Notes under the pieces: generated by a model
Seen by the model: the letters and a program-made list of their open reading frames with translations, nothing else
What the model was told of the DNA's origin: nothing
The model's database searches: none
In this document: piece after piece, positions 36,690 to 46,064 of the stretch
Layout of the letters: every line of letters begins with the position of its first letter
Position numbering within the stretch: the stretch's first letter is position 1
Assembly (NCBI GenBank): GCA_001600175.1
Contig: BCJC01000007.1
Coordinates: 1,016,115 to 1,080,114 of the forward strand
Origin: Erythrobasidium yunnanense
Lineage: Eukaryota; Basidiomycota; Cystobasidiomycetes; Erythrobasidiales; Erythrobasidiaceae
Direction: 5' to 3'
Length of the DNA: 64,000 nucleotides
Translations under genes and position numbers: made by a program

Positions 36690-37524
36690 ATGACGACTCC
36701 TGCTTCTGCCCACTTGTATACTCCGTTCTATTGCGAAGAGAATGTATACCATCTCGTGCAAACCCTCATCAAGGAATATCCCGACAGACATGTCTATGCG
36801 GTATTCATAAGCAACCAGCAGCGACAGAATCTCCTCTTTTATCAAAAGGCATCCGGCGACAAGCAGTATGTCATCTGGGACTATCATGTCATAGCAGCTG
36901 TCTTCCCGCGAACGAGCGACAACGCACTGGACTTCAAAGAAGGGCTAGCCTACGATCTGGACTCTGTCCTTGGCTTGAAGGTCCCTTGGGTCAGCTACCG
37001 TGGCTTCTAAGTGCTGACTGTTGCTGATCGGAGTATAACAGGCAGAGTATGTCGAAGAGACATTCAGGCCCGATATGTACAAGGCTCGCGGACTCGCCGA
37101 GACTCTCCTTGAAATAGAGCCGCCGTAAGCTCTTCTTCCAAGCTCATGTCCACCACAGTCTACCAACAATGTCTGTCCATCTTGCAGTCGCTTCCGTTTC
37201 GTGCCAGCGCAAGATCTGCTTGCTCATTTCGCCTCGGACAGGTCGCATATGATCGATCCAGCTTTTCCTGAAGAGACACGCTACTACGCTGCACCTCCTA
37301 CTTGGCCTCTCATCTGCTCTCCCGAAGCGCAGAAGCAAGGCGTGCGACACAACCTTTGGACGAAGTATCTCGATATGGGAATGGAAGCTGAGATTTCATC
37401 GGGGGAATCGCTAAAAGTACAAGAGGCGGAGCAAGGTCGAGGATCCTATGGCAGCCTGTATACTCTGGTAGACATCTCACTGGGACCTGCAGCTCGAATG
37501 CAGCGCCCTTCGCCGAGCGTCTAG
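36690..37524 (+). CDS. NTAQ1: Protein N-terminal glutamine amidohydrolase (WDYHV family)
   Basis: Deamidates N-terminal Gln to Glu on proteins and so feeds the Arg/N-degron pathway. The catalytic triad of the family is visible: Cys in TPFYCEENVYHLV, His in YVIWDYHVIA and Asp in LAYDLDSVLGL. The downstream signature FVPAQDLLAHFASDRSHM matches the family's FASDRSHM block, and GSYGSLYTLVD corresponds to the C-terminal GxxYTL. Three exons. The first intron uses a GTCAGC donor after VPW and resumes with AEYVEETFRP. The second joins EIEPP to RFRFVPA. Length (about 235 residues) is slightly above the animal protein. A yeast-type NTA1 amidase is a different family and is not meant here. Confidence 0.93.
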
Positions 37525-37809
37525 GCATGTCGGCTCAGTAGCCCCGAAGCTGCCAGGATGTCATCCTAAACATTCATGACCGCATTGCCCCCGCAAAGAG
37601 GGAGGAAGCGGAAGCTATCCTCAACCACACTTTCAGTCGGTGAAGGGAGAATCTGGACCATTTCCGGCAGACTCCAACATAGGATCCTCGAAGGCAACCG
37701 GATCCAAAAGCCTTCCAAAGTGCTGCACCTCTCTTTCCGATCAATCACGCAACAATCGACTCCTGACCAGATAGAGCGCAGGCCGCTCTTCTTTCAGCAA
37801 CCATTCGTC

Positions 37810-38874
37810 ATGAACAATAGACGAACTTCGACAACTTCCTCCACAGCAGCAGTTTCGCGTCTGACACTGCCGGCGGCTTCTTCCACGAACAATATCACGG
37901 GTGAGATCACGACATCTCGCAAAAACTCTGCACAAGCGGGCTGCGCCCTTCCAAGTTGGCTGGTACCATATTGCGAGATCGTCCAACACTACGTCGACTT
38001 CGGCAAAAACAGTCAGGCCGCCATCACTTTCAAGAGCGGACGCAAACACAGTGTCAGCGACTTTGCACTAGGCGAGATGCAATGCCAAATGGAAAAGCGG
38101 CGTTTAGCTCGTCGATGGGCGAGGAGGAACCCCGATCTCAAGGAGAAATTGATGAAGGACTTGGACAACGTGTTAGAAACACGTGACGGTGACATGGACA
38201 AGTTAAGGGGTTGGATAGGGCCTAAGGATCCGCTCACTCCAGCATCCAACGGCACTATCATCCGTTTCGGCTTGTTCAAGGCAGGTAATCAGCTTATCCA
38301 CGGCTGGGACTTCACCTCGGTCTATTTCATGTCTCAAACCAATGGTCGATATGCCGTCCTGCGCGATGGGCAAATCAGGCAAGAGGTCTGGTGGCGATTG
38401 AGAAGTATCCCAGTCTTCACTGCTCAGGATACGGTCAACGTCCGGCAATGGCTGCATAACAAGGTCAAATGGCAGTTCAAGGACTCTGGCGATTCGTCTG
38501 CAGTCTACACGCACCATGATGGTCAGCAGATCAAGTTGCAAGGAGGCTGGACTTCCGAAGCGATGAGACGTGCATGCGAGGAGCAGTGGCAGTATGTCCT
38601 TATGACGGATGGTACCTTACGACAAGCCCCTCGAATTGGTGTGTACGAGCTGCCTATGACTAAATACGGTGAGGAGGCGCTGCAACACTTAAAGCGTCGC
38701 AATATCAACGAATGCAGCGTGGACAAAAGTGGAACGGTTCTCTTCAGTAGGCAAACCAATAGGGAGCAGACGAAGATTGCGGCTCTCAGCTATCAAGATG
38801 TCCTCAAGTGCTGTCGGGATCCGGGCAAATTCGTCCTGACTAGGGAAGGTCATGTCCGTCGTTACAGGTCTTAG
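37810..38874 (+). CDS. Unknown protein, tandem family 1, copy 1
   Basis: I do not recognise this family. It is clearly paralogous to 39414-40582: the two share DF-x(6)-ITFK-x-G-x-KH, a CQxExxRLAR helix, WIG-x(2)-D-x-LTP and RQAP blocks in the same order. The N-terminal 45 residues are a Ser/Thr-rich tail (MNNRRTSTTSSTAAVS). The rest looks folded: PSWLVPYCEIVQHYVDF, WDFTSVYFMSQTNGRYAVL, RQWLHNKVKWQFK. A motif of the form VLxxDGxxR appears three times (YAVLRDGQIRQ, YVLMTDGTLRQAP, FVLTREGHVRRYR), probably marking a repeated structural unit. There is no signal peptide or membrane segment. An in-frame ATG exists at 37576, but alignment with copy 2 (MSKRRASTASS) favours 37810. Intronless. Confidence 0.75.
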   Translation: MNNRRTSTTSSTAAVSRLTLPAASSTNNITGEITTSRKNSAQAGCALPSWLVPYCEIVQHYVDFGKNSQAAITFKSGRKHSVSDFALGEMQCQMEKRRLARRWARRNPDLKEKLMKDLDNVLETRDGDMDKLRGWIGPKDPLTPASNGTIIRFGLFKAGNQLIHGWDFTSVYFMSQTNGRYAVLRDGQIRQEVWWRLRSIPVFTAQDTVNVRQWLHNKVKWQFKDSGDSSAVYTHHDGQQIKLQGGWTSEAMRRACEEQWQYVLMTDGTLRQAPRIGVYELPMTKYGEEALQHLKRRNINECSVDKSGTVLFSRQTNREQTKIAALSYQDVLKCCRDPGKFVLTREGHVRRYRS

Positions 38875-39413
38875 TAGCGGTCGATCCTTGGCCGGTACCA
38901 TAGCTGCTAATGCTTGAAGTAATGCATCACCGCACCCCTGGCAGTCATCTCCTACATCGATCGTCTCGGCTCCTCTACTTATCTCCTCATCGTGTATATA
39001 CTCATGATGAATTCCATGGATTATCGATCGTACTGCGTGCAGAAGGCGGTTTCCCGCATCGCTGACTGCCAACCTTTCTAGCTCGGCACAACGTTATCTG
39101 CTACTTGACCTATAACGCGTACATCAATATGGCATCTCTAGATCCACCAGCGATGTCGCTTAAACGAAGAGAGAGGATACTATCCATAAGTACCTTTTAC
39201 GGACCGATAAAGGGAGCTTTGGGACCAGTCCGCAAATCATAAGATAGGACTGCTGCGGCAGTCATCCAAGTACGCTTACAACTACTACACCCCACATCTT
39301 CCCCGACCAATCCAACGACTTTCGAGCAAGTAAGAGCGCAGGCCGCCCTTCATTCTGCACAGGTCACCCATTGTCAGACTTACCTAACGCCTACACAAGA
39401 CCATCGATCACAG
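38875..39413. other. Spacer between tandem family 1 copies, with duplicated leader
   Basis: This 539-bp spacer holds the 3' region of copy 1 and the promoter of copy 2. The 14-mer agagcgcaggccgc at 39333-39346 also occurs at 37773-37786, upstream of copy 1. So the duplication included the 5' leader and not only the coding part. The minus-strand frame at 38689-39072 overlaps the copy 1 exon and is treated as a shadow. Confidence 0.55.
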
Positions 39414-40582
39414 ATGTCAAAGAGACGAGCCTCGACAGCGTCCTCCGGCTCCTCCGCAGCAGCCGCAGGACACTCGCCAAAGAGACAGCAGAAGCAAGCT
39501 GCAGAACAGCAATCGGTGGCATCACCCTGGCTCAGAAGGCGAGCTTCTACTACACCCCTGTTAGCCGAAGACTCGTCAAATGCGAGCCAGCCGCCAAAGA
39601 GGTACCAAACACAGTCTATCATGGATCCAGCCAAAGCCGCACAACTTGCAGGTACTGTCTTACCCCCTTGGATCGCACCTTTCCATTCCATCATCGAATC
39701 ATGCATTGACTTTACCGACACCACAATCATCACTTTCAAGAACGGAACAAAGCACGAAGTTCGCGGACCTCCGGACGGTCAACGAGTCTGCCAAAAGGAA
39801 ATGATGCGCCTTGCCCGCCAGAAGTTTGAAAGCAACTTCTCCTTCCAGCGCAGTATTGATAGAATTTCTGAACTCCAGTCAACCGAGGAAGGAGAAATCG
39901 TACATTGGATAGGACGGCATGATCATCTGACTCCGTCTGCAAATGCTACCATCATCGACTCTGGACTGCGCCGCCAGCTTACAATACGAGGCTGGAACTT
40001 CGATACGGTCTACCTGATGTCCCGATCGCCTGGCCAGTACGGCCTGCATGCGAATGGCGAAATCAGGCAGCGGCTTGAGCACCGACTATCGAGGCTTCCG
40101 GTCCTCGCCGCTACAGACAGAATCAACGCTATATAATACAATGGCTGCACCGTGGAGTTATAGCTCGATTCTCTAGCGTCAAAGCCAGTAACGCCGTGGT
40201 CACGACTTACACGCTTTCAGGCGGTCAGCAGATCAGAGTGCAGGGAGGAGGGGCCGTCGCTTCGATGCAATATGCCTGTAAGAAGGAATGGCACTACATC
40301 CTGACGAGAGACGGTAACTTACGGCAAGCGCCCTCAGCTGATCTGACGAAACTTCCTCGACTGGAGCCTCGAGAGCCAACGCTACGATTCTTTAGTGGAT
40401 ACACGGTTAATGCGTTCAGTGTTGAAGAGGACGGAACAGTCATATTTACCATGGACAAGACGCTCGAAAAAACGAAGGTCAAGGGTATATACTACCAGGA
40501 CATTGTCAAGATGTGTTTCGACTACCCCGGTGGCATGTTCGTTCTAACACAAGATGGATACGTTCGCCGCAATGCTAGATAG
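39414..40582 (+). pseudogene. Tandem family 1, copy 2, with a frame break
   Basis: Tandem paralogue of 37810-38874. The first open part (39414-40136) has MSKRRASTASSG, PPWIAPFHSIIESCIDF, TIITFKNGTKHEV and WNFDTVYLMSRSPGQYGL. The second part continues in another frame with QWLHRGVIARFSS, GGQQIRVQGGG, WHYILTRDGNLRQAP and FVLTQDGYVRRNAR to 40582. At about 40125-40136, copy 1 has tccgg between tcaacg and caatggctgca, while copy 2 has ctatataata. This net 5-bp gain breaks the frame and brings in a stop. No GT-AG intron can remove it. The remainder is free of stops and well conserved, so the break is either recent, a sequencing error, or the upstream 240-residue product is still made. Confidence 0.6.
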
Positions 40583-40845
40583 CGTTCTACCTTCATAATG
40601 TACACACCAACTTTCACAAAACCAAAACGTCGACTTCGAGTATTTGACCACGGTTTTTCGTCCGCATTTCGGCTGCTCGCCTTCACTATACATGTTGACA
40701 CTCATACTGTGCTGCTGGATTTTACTTGACACGCATTGCGAACTTGCGGTTGTTCGACGAGCGCGCCTTGCCGGAGCCCGACTCGTAGACCTCGCCTTTC
40801 TGCTTCAAGGCCTTCCAACTACTTAACTGCTAAGCATATACCAAT

Positions 40846-41035
40846 ATGTCGACCAAGGACCCCAAGAAAGAAGCGGCAGGCCTGCAGAATCCCATTAAAT
40901 GTAGATGACGTTCGAAAAGGCATCCCGGTCGCGAAACATCGCACTGACGTCTCGGAGACAGCGAAAGAGAGCGGATCTGTATGGCCTATCTTCCTCGTCA
41001 TCTGCGTTGCGTCCGTGGGCTGGATATTGAGGTAG
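40846..41035 (+). CDS. Candidate tiny tail-anchored membrane protein (possibly RAMP4-like)
   Basis: Two proposed exons, 40846-40900 and 40962-41035, around a 61-nt intron (GTAGAT donor, CACTGAC branch, GAGACAG acceptor). They give a 42-residue product beginning MSTKDPKKEAAGLQNPIK and ending with one hydrophobic span (VWPIFLVICVASVGWIL) and a terminal Arg. The layout (short basic N-terminus, C-terminal anchor) recalls the RAMP4/SERP1/Ysy6 ER stress protein, but it is shorter than the usual 60-66 residues and lacks a clear family motif. Without splicing, the second-exon frame is open from upstream but lacks an ATG. A real but uncertain small gene; it ends 136 bp before the glutathione transferase exon. 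Confidence 0.4.
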
Positions 41036-41170
41036 AAGCGGGTCCTATTTCGACCTTGAAACTCCCATTTACAAGGCTTCCGCTGCAGCGACAAGGACCT
41101 TAGACGCGGCTTAGGACAAATCACAGGCTTCCATGCAATAGAACCGCTGGTCGAGCAGGTCATCAACAAG

Positions 41171-42161
41171 GAATTTACTATTGATCTTCATGGCTCCTGG
41201 ACCAGCACATGCACGCAGCGCGTCATGGTGATTGCAAGGGAGAAGGAGCTAGACTACGACCTCACCGTCGTCGATACTTCTGCTGTAAGGCTAGTGCTTT
41301 AGGTTCGGACTCACACTGACGTCTGGCTCAGAACGCTCACAAGACGCCGGAATGGCTAGCTAGACATCCCTTTGGTCAAATTCCAGTGCTGGAGGTGGGG
41401 CACGACGATCACCTGTATGAGAGCAGGGCTATCGGCAACTACCTTCTCGGGCGCTTCCATAATCGGGGAACGTGCGTCAGAGTCGCTCGCCTTTTACGAG
41501 ATCCTTGCTAACATATTTGCATCTAGACCCTGTAAGACTTAAAGACATATACACTGAGCTACCATTGATGCGCTTCTATTTGTAGTCGTAATCGAAGGCC
41601 TGCGGAACCAGGTCTACTATGAGCAAGCTCTCAGTGTCGAGGCATTTGATTTTGGTGAGCCATCATTTATGGTGCCGGCAGGAGTCGCCTGATGTGGCAT
41701 GTCCAGACCCTACTGCTGGCCTGCTCTTCCGGGAAGGTATCATCAAAGCGCGGAATGGAGGGATCATCAATGAGGCCACAGTCAATGCTGCCAAAGTTGC
41801 CTTCGCAAGCAAGATGGATGGCTATGAGCGCATATTAGCCAAGCATGAGTATCTTGCTGGCCCGAACGTCACCCTGGCGGACTTGTATCATCTCCCTCTA
41901 GGAGCAAAGCTTGTCACAGGTGGACTTGGAGAAGCTCTCACCGATGAGAAAGCGAGGCCGCATGTTGCTAAGTGAGTGAGAAGCTCTACGGAAGCTGACT
42001 TAGCCTGATAATGTTCCTGTAGATGGTGGAAAGCCCTTGAAGCACGACCCTCATGGAAGCAGGTGATGAAAGATGTTACACAATGGGAGGAGGCAGAGAG
42101 GAAGCGTAAAGAGGAAGAGGAAGCCGAGAGACAGAAAGAGCAGGAGAAAAGTCACGAGTAA
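41171..42161 (+). CDS. Glutathione S-transferase (phi-like), start codon not found
   Basis: Conjugates glutathione to electrophiles (cytosol). The N-terminal thioredoxin-like domain shows FTIDLHGSWTSTCTQRVM, HPFGQIPVLEVG and the glutathione-site YESRAIGNYLLG. The helical C-terminal domain shows YYEQALSVEAFDFDP, YERILAKHEYLAGPN and VTLADLYHLPLG, and ends with a long charged Glu/Lys/Gln tail. Six exons. Exon 3 is only 5 nt (41527-41531); it joins GRFHNRGT to PFVIEGLRNQ in frame and is required for the conserved GTP turn. No ATG lies in frame before FTIDLHG: the frame is open far upstream but without a start, so a separate 5' exon, a non-AUG start or loss of the start are all possible. Coordinates begin at the first family-like residue. 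Confidence 0.8.
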
Positions 42162-42225
42162 GATAGCTAGCCATAAACTACCCATGTCGCGCCTAGCTCT
42201 CCTACCGAAATATACATATGCACAA

Positions 42226-43825
42226 ATGAGCTCGAGCGAACCACCGCACCTCCTTGACACGCCAGAAGGCGAGATTGCGCTGCTGATGGGCCTCATCCAC
42301 GCTCGACCGGTTGGACTATCGAAACATTTCCAGATGCTCCGCGTTCTGCGAGTGCTGGATGAACGGCTGGGAGCTGGACGAGTGAGCAACGACGATGTCT
42401 GGATCAAGCTTGCAACTATGTACGACCTCAAAATGCTCGACGAAGATGTGCGGCAACCCAGCTATCGACTTGATGGGAACCCTTAACTGACTTGGCCGTA
42501 TCAGGCTCCCGGCTGGTTCGAAGGACAAGCGCTGCCTACAACGAACAACAACGATACTGACAGTACTCGTGGAGGACGCCGGCGACGTAGCAGTGCGGGC
42601 GGATCAAGAGCTGCAGTGAAAGCAGGGCTTGCCGAAACCTACGAAGGCTTCACACTGCGAGGCAAGGATAAAGAGCGTAGCTGGGAAGCATTGATGGAAG
42701 CGAGGGCAAATGGAGAAACATTAAAGACCGCAGAAGAACCGCTTCAACCACCGCCTGAAGAGCCACAGCAAGAGCAAACACCGAAACATCAGACAAGGAA
42801 GAGCTCGAGAGCTTCGGTCGTCGAAGCTCAAGATAATCAAGACAACGAGGAAGTGGGAGAGCAGGCTGTAGCTGTTGTTCCGCAAGAGATTGAAGCGGAT
42901 ACGGACATGTCAGAAGATAAGGATGACGATTCAGCTGCGCCTAAGGAGCACAAGCAATCGATGGACAGATCACCTAGTCGTGCCTCTATCGAGCCGGGCA
43001 ACCGCTCTCCAAAGCGGAAAGTCAAGACACGGGCGAGGTTTGGGACGTATGGCCCACAGCCCAAGAAAAGGACGATGCGGGCGCCAGCAGACGACGAAGA
43101 GATGACAGAGGAGAAGGAAGAAGAAGTGCCGCCCAAAGTGGAAGACGAGGGCGACGAAGCTGCTGGATCGGAGGAGGACAAGCTATCGGAATCCGCTTCG
43201 ACGCTCAGTGCTCTCAGCGAAGGCGAACAACCCGATGCAGAAGACGTAGAGGAAGCAGACGAAACGCTGCTGGCCGATGCCGATGAAGAGGAAGATACCG
43301 AGACTGCTACAGATGACGGACCTGAGGACACGCCTTACAAGAGTCCCAAGAAGAGTAAGCATTCTACTTTGCGCATTACTTGTACATGCTGACATACTTT
43401 TTGTCTATCTACCCACAGACAAACGAACGCAGACGAAGCGCAAGGCCGCCTCAGCAGCCTCGCCAGCTCCAGATACAGAAAGCGGGTCGCCTGCACCGAA
43501 GCGTCGCAAACCTGCCAGTAAAGCAGCAACCAAAAGTAAGCCTGCCTCAAGAAGCAGGAGCAAGAAGAAAGCCGGTACCGATAAGGGCAAAAGCAAGCAA
43601 GAAAATGCGGAAGAGGCGGAAGACGAAGATGCTGAGGAGGATAACCCCGACGAACCAGTGCAAAGTGAGGATCCGGATGCTAAGATTGACGTGAAGCAGA
43701 GGAAGGCAAGCAAGGTGGAAGAGGAGAGTGAAGAACCCGCTGCGAGTACAGGTAGAAGCAGGGCAGCTGCATCGAGGAAGAAAGGTCAAGCTGCTGCACC
43801 TGAGAAGGAGAGTAGACGGAAGTAA
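42226..43825 (+). CDS. EAF7: NuA4 histone acetyltransferase subunit Eaf7 (MRGBP family)
   Basis: Subunit of the NuA4 complex that acetylates H4/H2A (nucleus). The conserved N-terminal CT20/MRGBP fold is present: TPEGEIALLMGLIHARPVG, GLSKHFQMLRVLRVL and VWIKLATMYDLKMLDED. Intron 1 (GTGCGG donor, CTTAACTGAC branch) leads to APGWFEGQALP, then FTLRGKDKERSWEALMEARA. The C-terminal two-thirds is low complexity, acidic and Lys/Pro-rich (for example EDVEEADETLLADADEEED, KRTQTKRKAASAASPAPD) and probably disordered. Intron 2 follows SPKK and resumes NKRTQTKRK. Start chosen at 42226 (MSSSEPPHLLDT); an ATG at 42218 opens only a four-codon frame that overlaps it. The tail is longer than in yeast Eaf7. Confidence 0.88.
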
Positions 43826-44511
43826 AGAGACGAGCTGGCGGCTGCAATCGGCCAGAAGGCATGCGAAGAACCGGGTCATACCCAGATCCGCTCTTAGTAT
43901 GGATTTTAAATGTAGTGAAGGAAGTATCTTGATGTTGTTGAGGGCATTATAAGCATACAGCAGCTCTGCAGTTACTGCATCGCTGCAGTCACACTCGTTA
44001 CATAACAGAAGGACGCGACGAAGTTTGCGTCGCATTAGCTAGTTGTGACTGCCACGAAGCTTCTGGTGAGCAATTATGTTGGCAGTCAGCACGAAGTCGT
44101 CGACACAATCTTCTGGCAGGTCAAGTGACAGAAGGGCGTATCGGAAAATCTCGTGGTATCGTATTCCAAAGTGACGTACAAGCACAACTAAGGGGAGTAG
44201 TTAATAAAGTAAGAGTCGTAAGAATATAAAGCAGAAGTGAGAAACAAGCGCGTAGAGCGAGAGATGCTGACAAGGAAAAGCTAGATTCGTGAAGGGGATG
44301 AAGGGGAGTTCGCGGTTTCAAGAGTGAAGAGGAGGGGGTGACGACAGCGACCATGCGAGAGTAGGTAGTGAGACGAAGCTAGCACAGACTATAGCCGACC
44401 TAGGCTGAAAGACGAGTCTTGAGATCTCCCTCTTATCGTCGGCCAACTGTAGCGCCCAAATCGAGCCTGACACCCAAATGTTCGAGGCCCGACCATTACT
44501 CCGTCTACTCC
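43826..44511. other. Convergent intergenic region between EAF7 and RHO1
   Basis: This 686-bp stretch lies between two genes that converge on it, so it should be mostly 3' untranslated sequence. The open frames here (43906-44354, both strands) lack protein-like composition. I see nothing else. Confidence 0.5.
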
Positions 44512-45665
44512 TTAGATGATTGTGCATTTCGATTTCTTGGACTTCTTGCTAAGCAGCGCTGCGCGAGTTGCAGCCTCAAAGACTTCTCGGACGTTCTCGC
44601 TCGTCTTGGCAGAGCATTCGATGTACCGGATGGCGCCAATCTTGTCTGCAGTCTTCTGAGCCTGTAATTATCAAGCAAGACAAGCGAATGAAATCAGCTC
44701 ATCCGGCCAAGGGCGTTTATTCGAAAGCGCAAACGTACGAGTTGAGGTTGTACAGGCTCTTGTCCACTCTTTGCAAGGTCCTGCTTGGTCTTGTGGTCGT
44801 TTCGGAGATCCTTCTTGCATCCGACAAGGATGATAGGCAGGCCGGGGCAGAAGTGGTTGACTTCGCTGATCCACTTCTCTTGTACGTTATCAAGGGAGTC
44901 TGGAGAGTCGATGGCGAAGCAGATGATGATGACATGCGAGTCGGGGTAGGAGAGAGGCCGCAATCTGTCATAATCTTCCTGTCCTGCTGTATCCCATAGA
45001 GCCAGCTCTACTCGCTTGCCGTCTACTTCCACATCTGCGACGCTGTGCAATGAAGCGTATGTCAGCTGATCGTGCTCATCTGCCCTCGGACTGTCGGGCG
45101 TGTGCTGCGCGATATGGCGACGTACTAGTTCTCGAAGACCGTTGGGACATATACCTGGCAGCCGCAGAATATGTCAGCATGCTCTCCATATCACTGTAAT
45201 TCCGACACGCCAGCGCAGGCCAGTTCAAGCGAGCTGGCCAGCTAGCTGGAGTGTACCGCGAAAAACGGTCGTCCGGTGTCGGATAGGTGAGCTCACCTCT
45301 GGGAAAGTGCCCTTTGAGAATACGATGAGTAGACAGGTCTTTCCGCAAGCACCATCTCCGACCTGCCCAGCAGAGACAAGCCTCAGTATTCGCTCAAACC
45401 GCGCCTACGAGCCAGCGGAGCAGCAGCGACGACGACCCGCCGATTTCGAGGACTGATAGCAGAACTTGATTGGCGATAGGAGCACTCCGTTCTTGCTGAT
45501 CTGGCGGCCGTATCGCCTGGCACTATCGCTCAAGCTGGCTGGCTGAGTCGCGCACCGCCGTCGTTTTGCCCCGTTCGAATTGCTGGCGATATCGTCGTCG
45601 TCGTCGCTGCCCGCTCGCCGTTTCCTGCTACTTACGATGACCAGCTTTCTTCGGATTTCAGACAT
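44512..45665 (-). CDS. RHO1: Rho1-type small GTPase
   Basis: Membrane-attached GTPase controlling cell-wall glucan synthesis and actin polarity through PKC and formins. Exons encode [10 protein letters not shown] (start 45665), the P-loop [18 protein letters not shown], the effector loop [10 protein letters not shown] and switch [22 protein letters not shown]. Then come [20 protein letters not shown], the base-binding [10 protein letters not shown], the ECSAKT-type region near the 44580-44650 exon, and the polybasic tail [11 protein letters not shown]. The terminal CTII is a prenylation box of the geranylgeranyl class. About 195 residues, as usual. Intron 1 (45363-45635) is 273 nt, four to five times the local norm, and splits the sequence immediately before the P-loop. 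Confidence 0.95.
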
Positions 45666-46064
45666 ATTTGCAGGGCGATTTGGGAGGGATGATGTTGAGA
45701 GGTCGGCGACCAAGGTTGAACTCGAAAGTGCAGAGGGCAAAGGTGCGAAAATGTAGAAATGTGTACACAATCTCAACTCTCAGAGCAACATAGCCAAGTA
45801 TACTCACACGAGCCTGGCTCAGATGCAACTGTCGCATTTCCGGGCTCAGGGCCTGTTCAGCCCAAGCTCGTCAAGTATTTGCCCGGTTGCGTTGGCTCGA
45901 CTACCAACATTATACAGTCCTGGCATCGGCAGGAAGGGGAGGGGGAAGAGAAGAAAGATGCGTATGCCATACAGGCTGAACAACAACATCGGATGGCAGC
46001 GAAACTGCAGCCCTTGGCCGATGCAATGAGAGCTTTAAAGATCATCATTTGCGAAAGAACCAGA
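45666..46064. promoter_or_regulatory. RHO1 promoter and ECM16 3' region
   Basis: This 399-bp stretch lies between the RHO1 start (minus, 45665) and the ECM16/DHX37 stop (minus, 46065). It should contain the RHO1 promoter and leader. Open frames on the plus strand (45759-46127) overlap the ECM16 3' end and are treated as shadows. No clear element is recognised. Confidence 0.4.

Noticed and set aside
38689-39072. Minus-strand open frame of 127 codons
   Set aside because: Its left half is antisense to the coding exon of tandem family 1 copy 1, and the rest has no recognisable motif; judged a shadow.
42837-43331. Minus-strand Ser-rich frame of 164 codons
   Set aside because: Antisense to the acidic tail of EAF7; poly-Ser is the reverse complement of GAx-rich codons.
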